NCBI GenBank assembly: GCA_034409565.1
Contig: DAOUMS010000007.1
Span: 1-64,000, forward strand
DNA: 64,000 nucleotides
Source: E44-bin89 sp034409565
GTDB taxonomy: Bacteria; Chloroflexota; Dehalococcoidia; Dehalococcoidales; RBG-16-60-22
Reading direction: 5' to 3'
The notes under the pieces are model-generated. The model saw only the letters and a list, made by a program, of their open reading frames with translations. It was not told the origin of the DNA and did no database searches. Shown here piece after piece: positions 8,851-16,646 of this stretch. A program made the position numbers and the translations under genes. Within the stretch, counting starts at the first letter, position 1. Each line of letters begins with the position of its first letter.

Positions 8851-9593
8851 CTTCCCATCTCCACCTTAGAGGGCAAGTGCAAAACTCGTTTCCCTATTGC
8901 CCTTAATGGTCTTCTGTTTTCAGGGCTACAAACGATACACTTTGTATTCACATTTTTTCTATCTGGGTCGCCGCCAAGTGTATAATGCATCTGGAATCCT
9001 AAAATCCCTTGCCAAGATTGCACTGCATTTGAAGATTTGATAACTATCTCAAATACCCTTTGGCTATGTGAGGCAAGCCTTAAATTGGGCAATTGAACAT
9101 AGCTATAGTGTTCTGTCTTTTGGACTTTTGGGCTTATCCACTTACCATTAATATCAAGATAGCTAAATTCGCTTGCAAGTATATCTTTATTGCTTCGCCT
9201 TTTCCCTGCCTTCCAAGGCAGCCAACCAAGGTCAAAAAAAGCGATGCCCATCGCATCTAGTATCATCCCTTTACGAGGGCGAATGATAATACGAGCGACA
9301 TATTCCCCAACATCCATTCTTACAGCGGTACACCACCGCATTTTCTCTGGTTTGATGGCTTCTTGAGGGTTGATATAGCGGAGTTCGAAAGTTCTGAACT
9401 TATACCAGAATGCAGTGGCAAAAACTACAACAAGGCCGCCTATTATGCCACCGATGACTTCAGCTCCAGCATTTTGAATAAATGCCATAACCATTAAAGC
9501 AATACCCAAGATGCTTATTATAGGTAAAATATCAGGCTTGGTTTTACCTGATTTACCCTTTACCCCTAACTTTATTTTACCATACAGGCACAA
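8847..9593 (-). CDS. Hypothetical membrane protein, IS passenger
   Basis: Up to 248 residues, not recognised. Two adjacent hydrophobic segments (about residues 24-42 and 46-63) precede a soluble C-terminal part rich in beta-type sequence (YVQLPNLRLASHSQRVFEIVI). The only far-upstream start is a TTG inside the terminal inverted repeat, so the true start may be internal. It overlaps the transposase by 4 bp and lies within the element. Possibly a cargo sensor or envelope protein. Confidence 0.6.
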   Translation of the reverse strand: MCLYGKIKLGVKGKSGKTKPDILPIISILGIALMVMAFIQNAGAEVIGGIIGGLVVVFATAFWYKFRTFELRYINPQEAIKPEKMRWCTAVRMDVGEYVARIIIRPRKGMILDAMGIAFFDLGWLPWKAGKRRSNKDILASEFSYLDINGKWISPKVQKTEHYSYVQLPNLRLASHSQRVFEIVIKSSNAVQSWQGILGFQMHYTLGGDPDRKNVNTKCIVCSPENRRPLRAIGKRVLHLPSKVEMGR

Positions 9594-9607
9594 ACCAAGA
9601 TTGAGTA
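9593..9607. repeat. Right terminal inverted repeat of IS6-like element
   Basis: AACCAAGATTGAGTA, exact reverse complement of 7614-7628. Confidence 0.8.
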
Positions 9608-9627
9608 AAAGGAGCCCCGCCAGCTGA

Positions 9628-9656
9628 TTGACAAACGTACGAAGCGGGAGTATGAT
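9628..9656 (+). promoter_or_regulatory. Promoter of small membrane protein gene
   Basis: TTGACA (9628-9633), 17-nt spacer, TATGAT (9651-9656). It lies just outside the element's right direct repeat and excludes the in-frame TTG at 9662 as a start. Confidence 0.75.
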
Positions 9657-9682
9657 GTCGCTTGCAACGGAGAGGAACGTCT

Positions 9683-10201
9683 TTGAAGAAACGAAGTAAG
9701 TTAGAAAACTGGGCTTTGATTGCTCAAATAGCTACCGCAATTTTCCTCTTAGGTACGGCTATACTGGCAGGTTTTGTTTATTTCCAAGGAAAAGCTGATT
9801 ATGAAGCTAGAACGAGGCCATATTTAGCATTGAATGATGTATCTTTTAAAGAAGAGGCGGAATCAGTAATACTAAAGTTAGAAGTAGTAAACTTCGGGCC
9901 AGTACCTATTACGCATGTTGAAATATATCAAATTTCAGCTGGTACTATATCTGGAGACCCGTGGAAAAGTATAGGATACATCTGGCTCGAAAGCACTGGT
10001 GATATAATGATATTTCCACAAAGACCGCTTGTAAGGTCCATGAAGATAGCAAAGGATGATTATGAAAGTAGAGTTCTGCCAGCAGAAAAAATCAAGTTTA
10101 GAATCAAATATGCAATTGGTAATGATACTTATTGGTACGAGGCTATTGCAGAAAAACATGATGCAAACCAATGGATAATTAGCTCAGAACGTGGTAGCTA
10201 A
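9683..10201 (+). CDS. Hypothetical single-pass membrane protein
   Basis: 172 residues, not recognised. One N-terminal transmembrane helix (about residues 11-33) precedes a soluble domain with beta-rich sequence (ESVILKLEVVNFGPVPITHVEIY) that resembles small immunoglobulin-like or DUF-type extracytoplasmic domains. The TTG at 9683 is chosen because GGAGAGG lies 7 nt upstream and the promoter places the transcript start near 9663. It is followed by a 51-nt repeat that recurs after the gene ending at 11349. Confidence 0.7.
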   Translation: MKKRSKLENWALIAQIATAIFLLGTAILAGFVYFQGKADYEARTRPYLALNDVSFKEEAESVILKLEVVNFGPVPITHVEIYQISAGTISGDPWKSIGYIWLESTGDIMIFPQRPLVRSMKIAKDDYESRVLPAEKIKFRIKYAIGNDTYWYEAIAEKHDANQWIISSERGS

Positions 10202-10214
10202 TAGATTCACGCTC

Positions 10215-10265
10215 ATCAAGTCACAATCTCTTGATAAAGATTCAAACTATCCTCAAACCTCACCG
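10215..10265 (+). repeat. 51-nt 3'-flank repeat, copy 1
   Basis: About 75% identical without gaps (38 of 51) to 11375-11425. It begins 13 nt after a stop codon; the core reads TTCAAACTATCCTCAAAC. Confidence 0.65.
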
Positions 10266-10305
10266 CCCACATGTGCCGTCAAAGAGTATCTGTACCCATA
10301 GGGTA

Positions 10306-10334
10306 TTGACAGAACATAAAACAGGAAGTACTAT
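10306..10334 (+). promoter_or_regulatory. Promoter of small secreted protein gene
   Basis: TTGACA (10306-10311), 17-nt spacer, TACTAT (10329-10334), about 45 nt before the start codon. Confidence 0.7.
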
Positions 10335-10377
10335 TTGCTTACATAATGAAAGAGCCTCTCAAAACCGGAGGTGAGAA

Positions 10378-10680
10378 ATGAAGAGGTTGATGCTTGCATT
10401 AGTTCTGGTAGTGGTCCTGACCTTGACCATAGCTGCTCCGGCCTTTGCCGGGCCGCCCGAAGATAAGCAGGGACCGGGTAATATGCCCGATGGGGCGGAA
10501 GATGCGTTGACTGATATTGTCACCAAATCTCCACCAGGTACGTTCTTACGTCACATGTGGGTTGCGTTTGCAGCTGTAAATTGGGGAAACAATAGCCAGG
10601 GATGTTACCACAGCTATTGGCACGTTGGGAGTGGCCTTTATCAGGTATATTGGGTGTTAACAGGACAGGAATGGGAATGA
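10378..10680 (+). CDS. Small secreted protein
   Basis: 100 residues, not recognised. A clear signal peptide (KR, a hydrophobic core, then AAPAFA with cleavage near residue 25) leads to a mature peptide of about 75 residues rich in Gly, Trp and Tyr (GCYHSYWHVGSGLYQVYWVLTG). A strong ribosome binding site (GGAGGTGAG) precedes the ATG. A second secreted protein gene follows 57 bp downstream on the same strand. Confidence 0.75.
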   Translation: MKRLMLALVLVVVLTLTIAAPAFAGPPEDKQGPGNMPDGAEDALTDIVTKSPPGTFLRHMWVAFAAVNWGNNSQGCYHSYWHVGSGLYQVYWVLTGQEWE

Positions 10681-10737
10681 CCGGGGTATGAAGTCTGGCT
10701 TTGTCTTTTAATGTTACCTGTTAAATGGAGGCAAGAA

Positions 10738-11349
10738 ATGAAAAAATCACTTCTAATTATGCTGGCTATTTTACTGGCAGTGAGCCTCGGCATCACGGTG
10801 GTGTCGCCCCACCCGGTCAAGGCACGGCCTCCAGAAGGAAAATTTACATTCAATATTAGGGCAGAAGGGCAAGGTGATTGGACACTTTATTATTTTGGCG
10901 GTGGCTCCGAGAATGGAACAGGTGAATTTTCTGTCAGTATAGCTGGGGAGGTAAGTGATAAGCAGTATCCGATGGGAAGAGGATATGGGTATCCCCCTGA
11001 TGCTGAAGTAGCAGGTCATGTTATTGGCTCATTTGATGTTCATACGATTAGCGTAGGCTTACAGGGGAATCTTCATAAAGATCATTATGGGCGTATGCCT
11101 GTTCGCCTTAATAAATATTGGAATGATATACTTCGTCTTATCCAGATTCACGGTTTAACATTAAGAGGTAACTATGATGGCGAACCGAAATATCAGCCTG
11201 GGGCTAGTCATTTTGCGGTAGATGATGAATCTGGTTACAAAAAAATTGAAGCCTGGCTGACTATCCAGGACGTCGGTTACTTAATTATCTGGATAGATGA
11301 GACTGAGGCAGATATCTTCAAATATAAAATACGCGAGATTGGTAATTAA
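10738..11349 (+). CDS. Secreted hypothetical protein
   Basis: 203 residues with signal peptide (MKKSLLIMLAILLAVSLG). The mature part is predicted to be mostly beta strand and contains a Gly-rich stretch (YYFGGGSENGTGEF). No family was recognised. The ATG at 10738 is preferred to an upstream in-frame start because GGAGG lies 6 nt before it. Probably exported and co-transcribed with the preceding secreted protein. Confidence 0.75.
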   Translation: MKKSLLIMLAILLAVSLGITVVSPHPVKARPPEGKFTFNIRAEGQGDWTLYYFGGGSENGTGEFSVSIAGEVSDKQYPMGRGYGYPPDAEVAGHVIGSFDVHTISVGLQGNLHKDHYGRMPVRLNKYWNDILRLIQIHGLTLRGNYDGEPKYQPGASHFAVDDESGYKKIEAWLTIQDVGYLIIWIDETEADIFKYKIREIGN

Positions 11350-11374
11350 CGAGTATATGCTTGTTTTAACATTT

Positions 11375-11425
11375 ATCGAGTCATGATCGCTGAATAGAGC
11401 TTCAAGCTATCTTCAAACTTAACTG
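11375..11425 (+). repeat. 51-nt 3'-flank repeat, copy 2
   Basis: Second copy of the 10215-10265 repeat, beginning 25 nt after a stop codon; the core reads TTCAAGCTATCTTCAAAC. Confidence 0.65.
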
Positions 11426-11501
11426 ACCCTCTTAATTGACACCTAACCTGCCTTGCGCTAATATAGCCATAAGTTCCAATTTTCCAGTTACGGTTAATAG
11501 C

Positions 11502-11771
11502 ATGGGTGTGGGCAAGCTGTACAAAATCGGCGATAGCGAGTTTGTGGCTAACGTTGATTATTACGTTTTCCAGCACCCGGCGGCCACTAACTGGTGGGGG
11601 GAACTGACCCTGGCCCGCAACGTCCCCCTTGATGAAGGCGACGTGTTCGAAATAGAGTTCGAGGACAAGCGCCGGAGCAGGTGCCACCTGAAAAAGAGAG
11701 TGAACCGGGCGGTGAGCGGTCTGCCACCGCGCTATATCTACCATGTGACCGGGTTCAGCCCCATCGCCTGA
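11502..11771 (+). CDS. Small hypothetical protein
   Basis: 89 residues, not recognised, MGVGKLYKIGDSEFVANVDY.... The composition is beta-rich with a basic patch (EDKRRSRCHLKKRVNRAV). An in-frame start at 11436 would add 22 unlikely residues. No strong ribosome binding site is visible, so the start is uncertain. It ends 47 bp before the Fe-alcohol dehydrogenase. Confidence 0.55.
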   Translation: MGVGKLYKIGDSEFVANVDYYVFQHPAATNWWGELTLARNVPLDEGDVFEIEFEDKRRSRCHLKKRVNRAVSGLPPRYIYHVTGFSPIA

Positions 11772-11818
11772 TTTCAGGTTCAAAAAATACTGTTTTTCAG
11801 CTCTGGAAAGGAAGTAAA

Positions 11819-12997
11819 ATGACTGGTGGTATGTCTTTTATGGACCGGGTGCATATCTTCCGCTCCCCGAACAAGGTCATCTTCGGCAACGGCACCGCTT
11901 CTCAGGCTGGTGCTGAGGTGGCCAAAATCGGCGCTAGAAAGGCGCTCATCGTCACCGATGCCGGCGTGGTCAGGGGTGGCCTGACCAGAGCGGTGGAAGA
12001 TTCACTGAAAGAACTCAAAATAGACTACGGCCTGTTTGACCGCGTGGAAGCCGAACCGCCGGCCCGGGTCGTGGACGAGTGTGCCCGGGAAATACGGGAA
12101 AACAGGTATGATATCCTCGTCGGGGTGGGTGGGGGCAGCTCCCTGGACGTCGCCAAAGGCGCTTCCATAGTGGCCGTCCACGGCGGCGGGGTGCTTGACT
12201 ACGTCGGCAATGACCTGGTTCCCGGCCCCGGCATACCCAAAGTCCAGCTCCCAACCACCGCGGGCACGGGCAGCGAGGTAACCCGTGTGTTTGTGGTGAC
12301 CGATGAAGAAGACAAGGATAAGAAAGTCGTCTTCAGCGATTACAATCTTTCCAGCGTGGCGATTATAGACCCGTTGCTCACCATGTCCATGCCGCCCGGA
12401 GTGACGGCCGATACTGGCATGGACGCGCTGGTGCACGCGATGGAGACGTATGTTTCCCGCCTAGCGACCCCTTTCTCCGATGTTCTGGCGCTGGAGGCCA
12501 TCCGACTTATTGGGGAATACCTGCCGGTGGCCTATGCCAAAGCGGAGAACATGAAGGCCAGGTATCACATGTCGCTGGCGGCAACGCTGGCCGGACTGGC
12601 CTTCTCCAGCGGCGGGCTAGGGGCGGTGCACGCGCTGGCCTATGTGCTGGGAACGGAGTACCATATGTCGCACGGTCGCACCAACGCCATCATGCTGCCC
12701 TACGTGGTCGATTACAATAGGATTGGCGACCCGGCCCGTTATGCCCGCATGGCGCAGGCGATGGGGGAAAATACTGCCGGCCTGTCGGATTTCCAGGCTG
12801 CCGAGCGACTGGTCGATAGACTGCACTGCTTGCTGGCCGATATCAGTATACCGGACAAACTGGGTGCCTATGGCATTTCGGCTGGTGACCTCCCTAGGCT
12901 GGTGGCTGGAGGCATGAGACAGCGCCGCCTTTTCGTTCCCAACCCGCGCGATTTGATGGAAGAAGATGTGGCAAAGATATACCGCAGTGCGCTTTAA
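11819..12997 (+). CDS. Iron-containing alcohol dehydrogenase
   Basis: Group III metal-dependent NAD(P) alcohol dehydrogenase, 392 residues, normal length. NAD-binding GVGGGSSLDVAKG, PTTAGTGSEVTR, the metal-ligand region TGMDALVHAMETYVS and GAVHALAYVLGTEYHMSHGRTNAIMLP are present. The ATG at 11819 has GGAAAGGAAG upstream. The substrate is unknown; members reduce or oxidise short alcohols, aldehydes and hydroxy acids. Its stop overlaps the first possible start of the nitroreductase gene. Confidence 0.92.
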   Translation: MTGGMSFMDRVHIFRSPNKVIFGNGTASQAGAEVAKIGARKALIVTDAGVVRGGLTRAVEDSLKELKIDYGLFDRVEAEPPARVVDECAREIRENRYDILVGVGGGSSLDVAKGASIVAVHGGGVLDYVGNDLVPGPGIPKVQLPTTAGTGSEVTRVFVVTDEEDKDKKVVFSDYNLSSVAIIDPLLTMSMPPGVTADTGMDALVHAMETYVSRLATPFSDVLALEAIRLIGEYLPVAYAKAENMKARYHMSLAATLAGLAFSSGGLGAVHALAYVLGTEYHMSHGRTNAIMLPYVVDYNRIGDPARYARMAQAMGENTAGLSDFQAAERLVDRLHCLLADISIPDKLGAYGISAGDLPRLVAGGMRQRRLFVPNPRDLMEEDVAKIYRSAL

Positions 12998-13026
12998 TGC
13001 GATGGGAGGCCAGAGCTGGGCAGATT

Positions 13027-13572
13027 ATGGCGCTAATTGAGCTTATCAAACGGAGAAAAAGCGTGCGCCGTTTCCTGGACACGCCCGTGGAGCGGGAAAA
13101 GCTCATCATGTGCCTGGAGGCGGCGCGGGCGGCCCCCTCGGCCTGCAACTCGCAGCCGTGGCGTTTCATTGTCGTTGATGACCCGGAACTGAAGGACAGG
13201 CTGTGCGAGCAGGCGTTCCGCGGCATCTATTTTATCAACGCCTTCTGCAAGACGGCGCCGGTCATTGTGGTCATTGTCTCGGAGAAGGGCAGATTCCTGG
13301 CGCGCATTGGCGGCATGTTCCGGGGGACAAGGTACTACCTTATCGACATCGGCATCGCCGGCGAGCATTTCGTCCTTCAAGCGGAAGAGCTGGGGCTGGG
13401 TACCTGCTGGATAGGCTGGTTCAAGGAATCGGCGGTGAAGAAAGTGCTCAATATTCCCAGAGAGAAAAAGATAGACGTCCTGATTGCGCTGGGCTATTAC
13501 GATAAGAAAAAGGTGAAGTCCACGCACGGCCGGGAGCCGCTGGAAAAGATAGCCTCGTTCAATGCCTGCTGA
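13027..13572 (+). CDS. Nitroreductase family protein
   Basis: FMN-dependent NAD(P)H oxidoreductase, about 181 residues. ELIKRRKSVRRF, AARAAPSACNSQPWRFIVV and ELGLGTCWIGWF are the family blocks. The natural substrate is unknown. The start is uncertain: the ATG at 13027 matches family N-termini, whereas an ATG at 12997 overlaps the preceding stop codon and adds ten residues. Probably an operon with the Fe-alcohol dehydrogenase. Confidence 0.88.
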   Translation: MALIELIKRRKSVRRFLDTPVEREKLIMCLEAARAAPSACNSQPWRFIVVDDPELKDRLCEQAFRGIYFINAFCKTAPVIVVIVSEKGRFLARIGGMFRGTRYYLIDIGIAGEHFVLQAEELGLGTCWIGWFKESAVKKVLNIPREKKIDVLIALGYYDKKKVKSTHGREPLEKIASFNAC

Positions 13573-13583
13573 GTCCTAAAAAG

Positions 13584-13659
13584 TGGAGGCGACGACCGGA
13601 TTCGAACCGGTGAATAGGGGTTTTGCAGACCCCCGCCTTATCCACTTGGCTACGTCGCC
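13584..13659 (-). tRNA. tRNA-Cys (GCA)
   Basis: Acceptor GGCGACG/CGTCGCC, anticodon loop CTGCAAA, T loop TTCGAAT, discriminator U and encoded CCA. Last of four clustered minus-strand tRNA genes. Confidence 0.96.
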
Positions 13660-13661
13660 TC

Positions 13662-13736
13662 TGGAGCGGAAGACGAGATTCGAACTCGCGACCCTCTCCT
13701 TGGCAAGGAGATGCTCTACCACTGAGCCACTTCCGC
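13662..13736 (-). tRNA. tRNA-Gly (GCC)
   Basis: Acceptor GCGGAAG/CTTCCGC, anticodon loop TTGCCAA, T loop TTCGAAT, discriminator U, encoded CCA. Two bp from tRNA-Cys. Confidence 0.96.
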
Positions 13737-13745
13737 CTATTCAAT

Positions 13746-13833
13746 TGGTGCCGAAGGGGGGATTTGAACCCCCACGAGCTATTCGCTCACTAGCCCCTCA
13801 AGCTAGCGCGTCTACCAGTTCCGCCACCTCGGC
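13746..13833 (-). tRNA. tRNA-Leu (GAG)
   Basis: Acceptor GCCGAGG pairs with CTTCGGC (one G-U). Anticodon loop CTTGAGG, long variable arm, encoded CCA. Confidence 0.95.
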
Positions 13834-13841
13834 ACTGTACC

Positions 13842-13917
13842 TGGCAGGAGTGCGAGGATTCGAACCCCGGACCGGCGGTTTTGGAGACCGCTGCTCTACC
13901 AACTGAGCTACACTCCT
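13842..13917 (-). tRNA. tRNA-Trp (CCA)
   Basis: Acceptor AGGAGTG/CACTCCT, anticodon loop CTCCAAA, discriminator G, encoded CCA. First gene of the tRNA cluster. Confidence 0.96.
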
Positions 13918-13970
13918 CCGTCCAAGCTTTTTATTTTAGCATAGCTGTCAACAAAAGTTAAGCTGGTACG

Positions 13971-15536
13971 CTATGGCCGTTCTTTTCCCAGCACCCGCCC
14001 GTTCAGCACCCCCGTATGCTTTCCCTTATCCACCACCACCGACCCGTTGACCAGCACGTAGTCAATGCCTTCTGGGTACTGCTTAGGTGCTTCAAAGGTG
14101 GCCGTGTCCTGGATTGTGTCTGGATTGAAGACGACCAGGTCAGCAGCCAGGCCCTCTTTAATCAGACCGCGGTCGTTAAAGCCGGAGCGCTGTGCCGGGG
14201 CTGCGGTCAGGCGGCGGATAACTTTTTCAAGGCTGAGCACGCCCAGATCGCGACTGTAGCGCGCGATATAGCGGGGGAAGGTGCCCCAGGCGCGGGGGTT
14301 GGGCCTTTCCCCAACGAGTATGCCATCACTGCCTGACATATGGCACGGGTGCTTCATGATGCGCTGTACGTCTGCCTCGTTGCCGAAATGGCTGAGGTGA
14401 CCCACCGCCAGCTCTTCCTCCCGCAGCAGGTCGCAGACAAACGTCACCACCTCTTTGTCGGCCAGTTTGGCGGCCTCGAGTATGGATTTGCCAACATAGA
14501 TGCCGTTTTTCGCGGAGGGCACGCAGGTCAGGACGACCTTGTCCCAGGGGACATTCAAGGCTCTTATGTCGGCGCATATCTTTTCTCTGGTTTCTGCCTG
14601 GCTTAACCTTTCCAGAACGGCCTCTGGCCCGCCCTCGAAGGCCCAGCGCGGCAGGAAAGCAAGCAGAAGCGTGCTCTGGGCGATGTAGGGGTAGCTGTCA
14701 AAGGTGATGTCAATGCCTCCCGCTCGCGCCTCATCAATGAGCGCCAGCATCTCCGGTGATTTACCGTGGCTGTCGGAGAAAGAGACGGAAAAATGCGAGA
14801 TATGTGCCTTCACCCCGGTCTTCTCAGCGATGCGGACCACTTCATTTATTGACTCAATCAGGCCGAGGTCGTTTTTGCGCACGTGCCAGACAGAGACGCC
14901 GTCGAACTCGGCCACCACCTCGCAGATTTTTACCAGTTCCGCCTCATCGGCGTAGCGGCAGGGAAAATAATCTAGGCCGGTGGAGAAACCAATTGCGCCC
15001 TCTCTCATGCCCTGCGCCATGAGCGCCTGCATCCCGGTCATTTCTTTGGGGGTGGCGATGCGGTCGACAAAGCCCATGGTTTCCAATCGCAGCGCGTTGT
15101 GGGGGACAAAATAGGCCACGTTGATGGCCACCTTGCGGTCGAACTGGGCCAGGAATTCGGCCACCGAGTTCCATGCCCAGGCGATACTCGGGTTGCCGTT
15201 CAGGCCGGCCAGATAGCGCCGCATCATGCTGAGGTTGTCGAGGGAGAGGGGGGCATAGGACAACCCGTCCAGCCCCAGCAGGTCGGTGGTGACCCCCTGC
15301 ATCACCTTGGCCTCATGCCTGGGGTTGGCCAGTATCATAATGTCGGAATGGGTGTGCAGGTCGATGAAACCCGGGCAGACCACGAGTCCGCTGGCATCAA
15401 TTACCCGGCTTGCCCGGGAGGAATCGAGCCGGCCAATGGCAGCTATACGGTCACCTTGCAGGCCAACATCACCCTGGTACCAGGGACTGCCTGAGCCGTC
15501 AATTACCCGACCTCCCCGTATCATCAGGTCAAACAT
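13971..15536 (-). CDS. D-aminoacylase / N-acyl-D-amino-acid deacylase-like amidohydrolase
   Basis: Metal-dependent amidohydrolase superfamily, 521 residues. The N-terminal beta sandwich (MIRGGRVIDGSGSPWYQGDVGLQGDRI) precedes a TIM barrel with HTHSD (His61, His63). FSTGLDYFPCRYAD, HISHFSVSFSDSHGK and the C-terminal DRGLIKEGLAADLVVFNPDTI follow. Family members hydrolyse N-acyl-D-amino acids or related amides. The exact substrate cannot be read from the sequence. It stands alone between the tRNA cluster and the divergent PEBP gene. Confidence 0.88.
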   Translation of the reverse strand: MFDLMIRGGRVIDGSGSPWYQGDVGLQGDRIAAIGRLDSSRASRVIDASGLVVCPGFIDLHTHSDIMILANPRHEAKVMQGVTTDLLGLDGLSYAPLSLDNLSMMRRYLAGLNGNPSIAWAWNSVAEFLAQFDRKVAINVAYFVPHNALRLETMGFVDRIATPKEMTGMQALMAQGMREGAIGFSTGLDYFPCRYADEAELVKICEVVAEFDGVSVWHVRKNDLGLIESINEVVRIAEKTGVKAHISHFSVSFSDSHGKSPEMLALIDEARAGGIDITFDSYPYIAQSTLLLAFLPRWAFEGGPEAVLERLSQAETREKICADIRALNVPWDKVVLTCVPSAKNGIYVGKSILEAAKLADKEVVTFVCDLLREEELAVGHLSHFGNEADVQRIMKHPCHMSGSDGILVGERPNPRAWGTFPRYIARYSRDLGVLSLEKVIRRLTAAPAQRSGFNDRGLIKEGLAADLVVFNPDTIQDTATFEAPKQYPEGIDYVLVNGSVVVDKGKHTGVLNGRVLGKERP

Positions 15537-15714
15537 AGTGCCTCCTTCCTACCTCGCATTCCTGTCTGTTTCTCTGTGGCACAAGTTTACTGTAAAGACG
15601 GCTGCCGGTCAAACGGCACCAGAAGGAAGTATCATGATTGCTGCCGGGAGCTTGACATCAGCGGCCGGTTACACTAGGATTTCTAGGCTGGCAGCAGGCA
15701 AGTGTGAGTGTGGC

Positions 15715-16308
15715 ATGAAAACGGGTTTTAGCATAACGAGAGCCTATGTTCTCTGGCGTGTGTTTTCTCTGGTCTTCTTGGTGTGGGGTATCGTGTTTTT
15801 TAGCGGCTGCCAGGCAGAAGAAACAGAGTTTGGGGAGGCAGAAATGGAGCTCACCATAACCAGTCCGGCGTTTCAGGAAGGGGAAGAAATAGCGGCCCGA
15901 TATACCTGTGATGGCGAGGACATATCACCGGAGCTAAGCTGGGGAGAGCCACCGTCCGGGACACAGTCCTTGGCGCTGATAATGGACGACCCGGATGTGC
16001 CCGCTGGCGTGTTCACGCACTGGGTGATATTCAACATCCCGGCCACCAGCCGGGGTCTGCCCGGGGCAGTGCCATCCCAGTCACAGCTCCCCGACGAGAC
16101 TCTGCAGGGGAAAAATGACTTCGGTAGAGCGGGCTATGGCGGCCCCTGCCCGCCGTCAGGGAAGCCACATCGCTATCAATTCACCATCTATGCTCTTGAC
16201 CGGGTTATAGATTTAAAGGCGGGCGCGGCCAAGAGGCAGCTTCTGGAGGCTATGCAGGGTCATATTCTGGCGCAGGGTAGACTGACCGGCACCTATCAAC
16301 GCCGGTGA
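15715..16308 (+). CDS. YbhB/YbcL family (PEBP-like) lipoprotein
   Basis: Phosphatidylethanolamine-binding / Raf-kinase-inhibitor-like fold, 197 residues. A lipoprotein signal ends in FFSGC (Cys32). The domain carries TCDGEDISPELSWG, LALIMDDPDVPAGVFTHWVIFNIP, GYGGPCPPSG and the terminal HRYQFTIYALD. The bacterial function is not established. An in-frame ATG 27 codons upstream exists, but ATG 15715 directly precedes the signal peptide. Confidence 0.85.
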   Translation: MKTGFSITRAYVLWRVFSLVFLVWGIVFFSGCQAEETEFGEAEMELTITSPAFQEGEEIAARYTCDGEDISPELSWGEPPSGTQSLALIMDDPDVPAGVFTHWVIFNIPATSRGLPGAVPSQSQLPDETLQGKNDFGRAGYGGPCPPSGKPHRYQFTIYALDRVIDLKAGAAKRQLLEAMQGHILAQGRLTGTYQRR

Positions 16309-16426
16309 ATGCCTTGCCAGAGATTGACGAACCGGCCTTGCTTGCTCTAAAGTATGTGGAGCGCTGCTTTCTCTGATTTCAGGCAGTTTGATTTCCAGGG
16401 AATTTAACATAAGGAGGTATCTGGAT

Positions 16427-16621
16427 ATGCCATACGGTTCTGGTAAACTGCTGGCGCGCTGGGGGATGCTGGAAAAGGACAAAGAGACGGCTTTATTCGT
16501 CGCGCCGCATGCCCTTACCCTTGATTCTCACGGGGATATTTCCGTCGGTGAGGTCGCCATGACCTACGCTAAAATAGACCGCGGCCCCAACACATTGCGA
16601 AAATTCGTCCGCAAATCTTAG
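16427..16621 (+). pseudogene. C-terminal remnant of an NHL/beta-propeller gene
   Basis: 64 codons with a well-placed AGGAGG. The translation (FVAPHALTLDSHGDISVGEVAMTYAKID, then LRKFVRKS) looks like only the last repeat and tail of NHL-repeat beta-propeller proteins, which are normally several times longer. It may be a remnant that keeps an active ribosome binding site in front of the dehydrogenase gene, or a real tiny protein. It lies 25 bp before the dehydrogenase. Confidence 0.5.
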
Positions 16622-16646
16622 CTAAGATTGTGAAACAGGAGGGACA

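Larger units (their letters stand above)
7609..9612 (-). mobile_element. IS6-like insertion element with two passenger genes (about 2.0 kb)
   Basis: A DDE transposase gene is flanked by a perfect 15-nt inverted repeat (TACTCAATCTTGGTT at 7614-7628, reverse complement at 9593-9607). An 8-bp direct repeat AGCCCCGC (7601-7608 and 9613-9620) bounds the unit. IS6-family insertions are known to produce 8-bp target duplications. The outermost 5 nt at each end do not match (GGTGC versus CCTTT). Inside are three tightly packed minus-strand genes: a membrane protein, the transposase and a coiled-coil protein. Ends and family are inferred. Confidence 0.75.

Noticed and set aside
13583..13906. Open frame with EATTGFEPVNRGFA-like sequence
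   Set aside because: It runs through four tRNA genes on the other strand; such translated tRNA sequences are a common annotation artefact.
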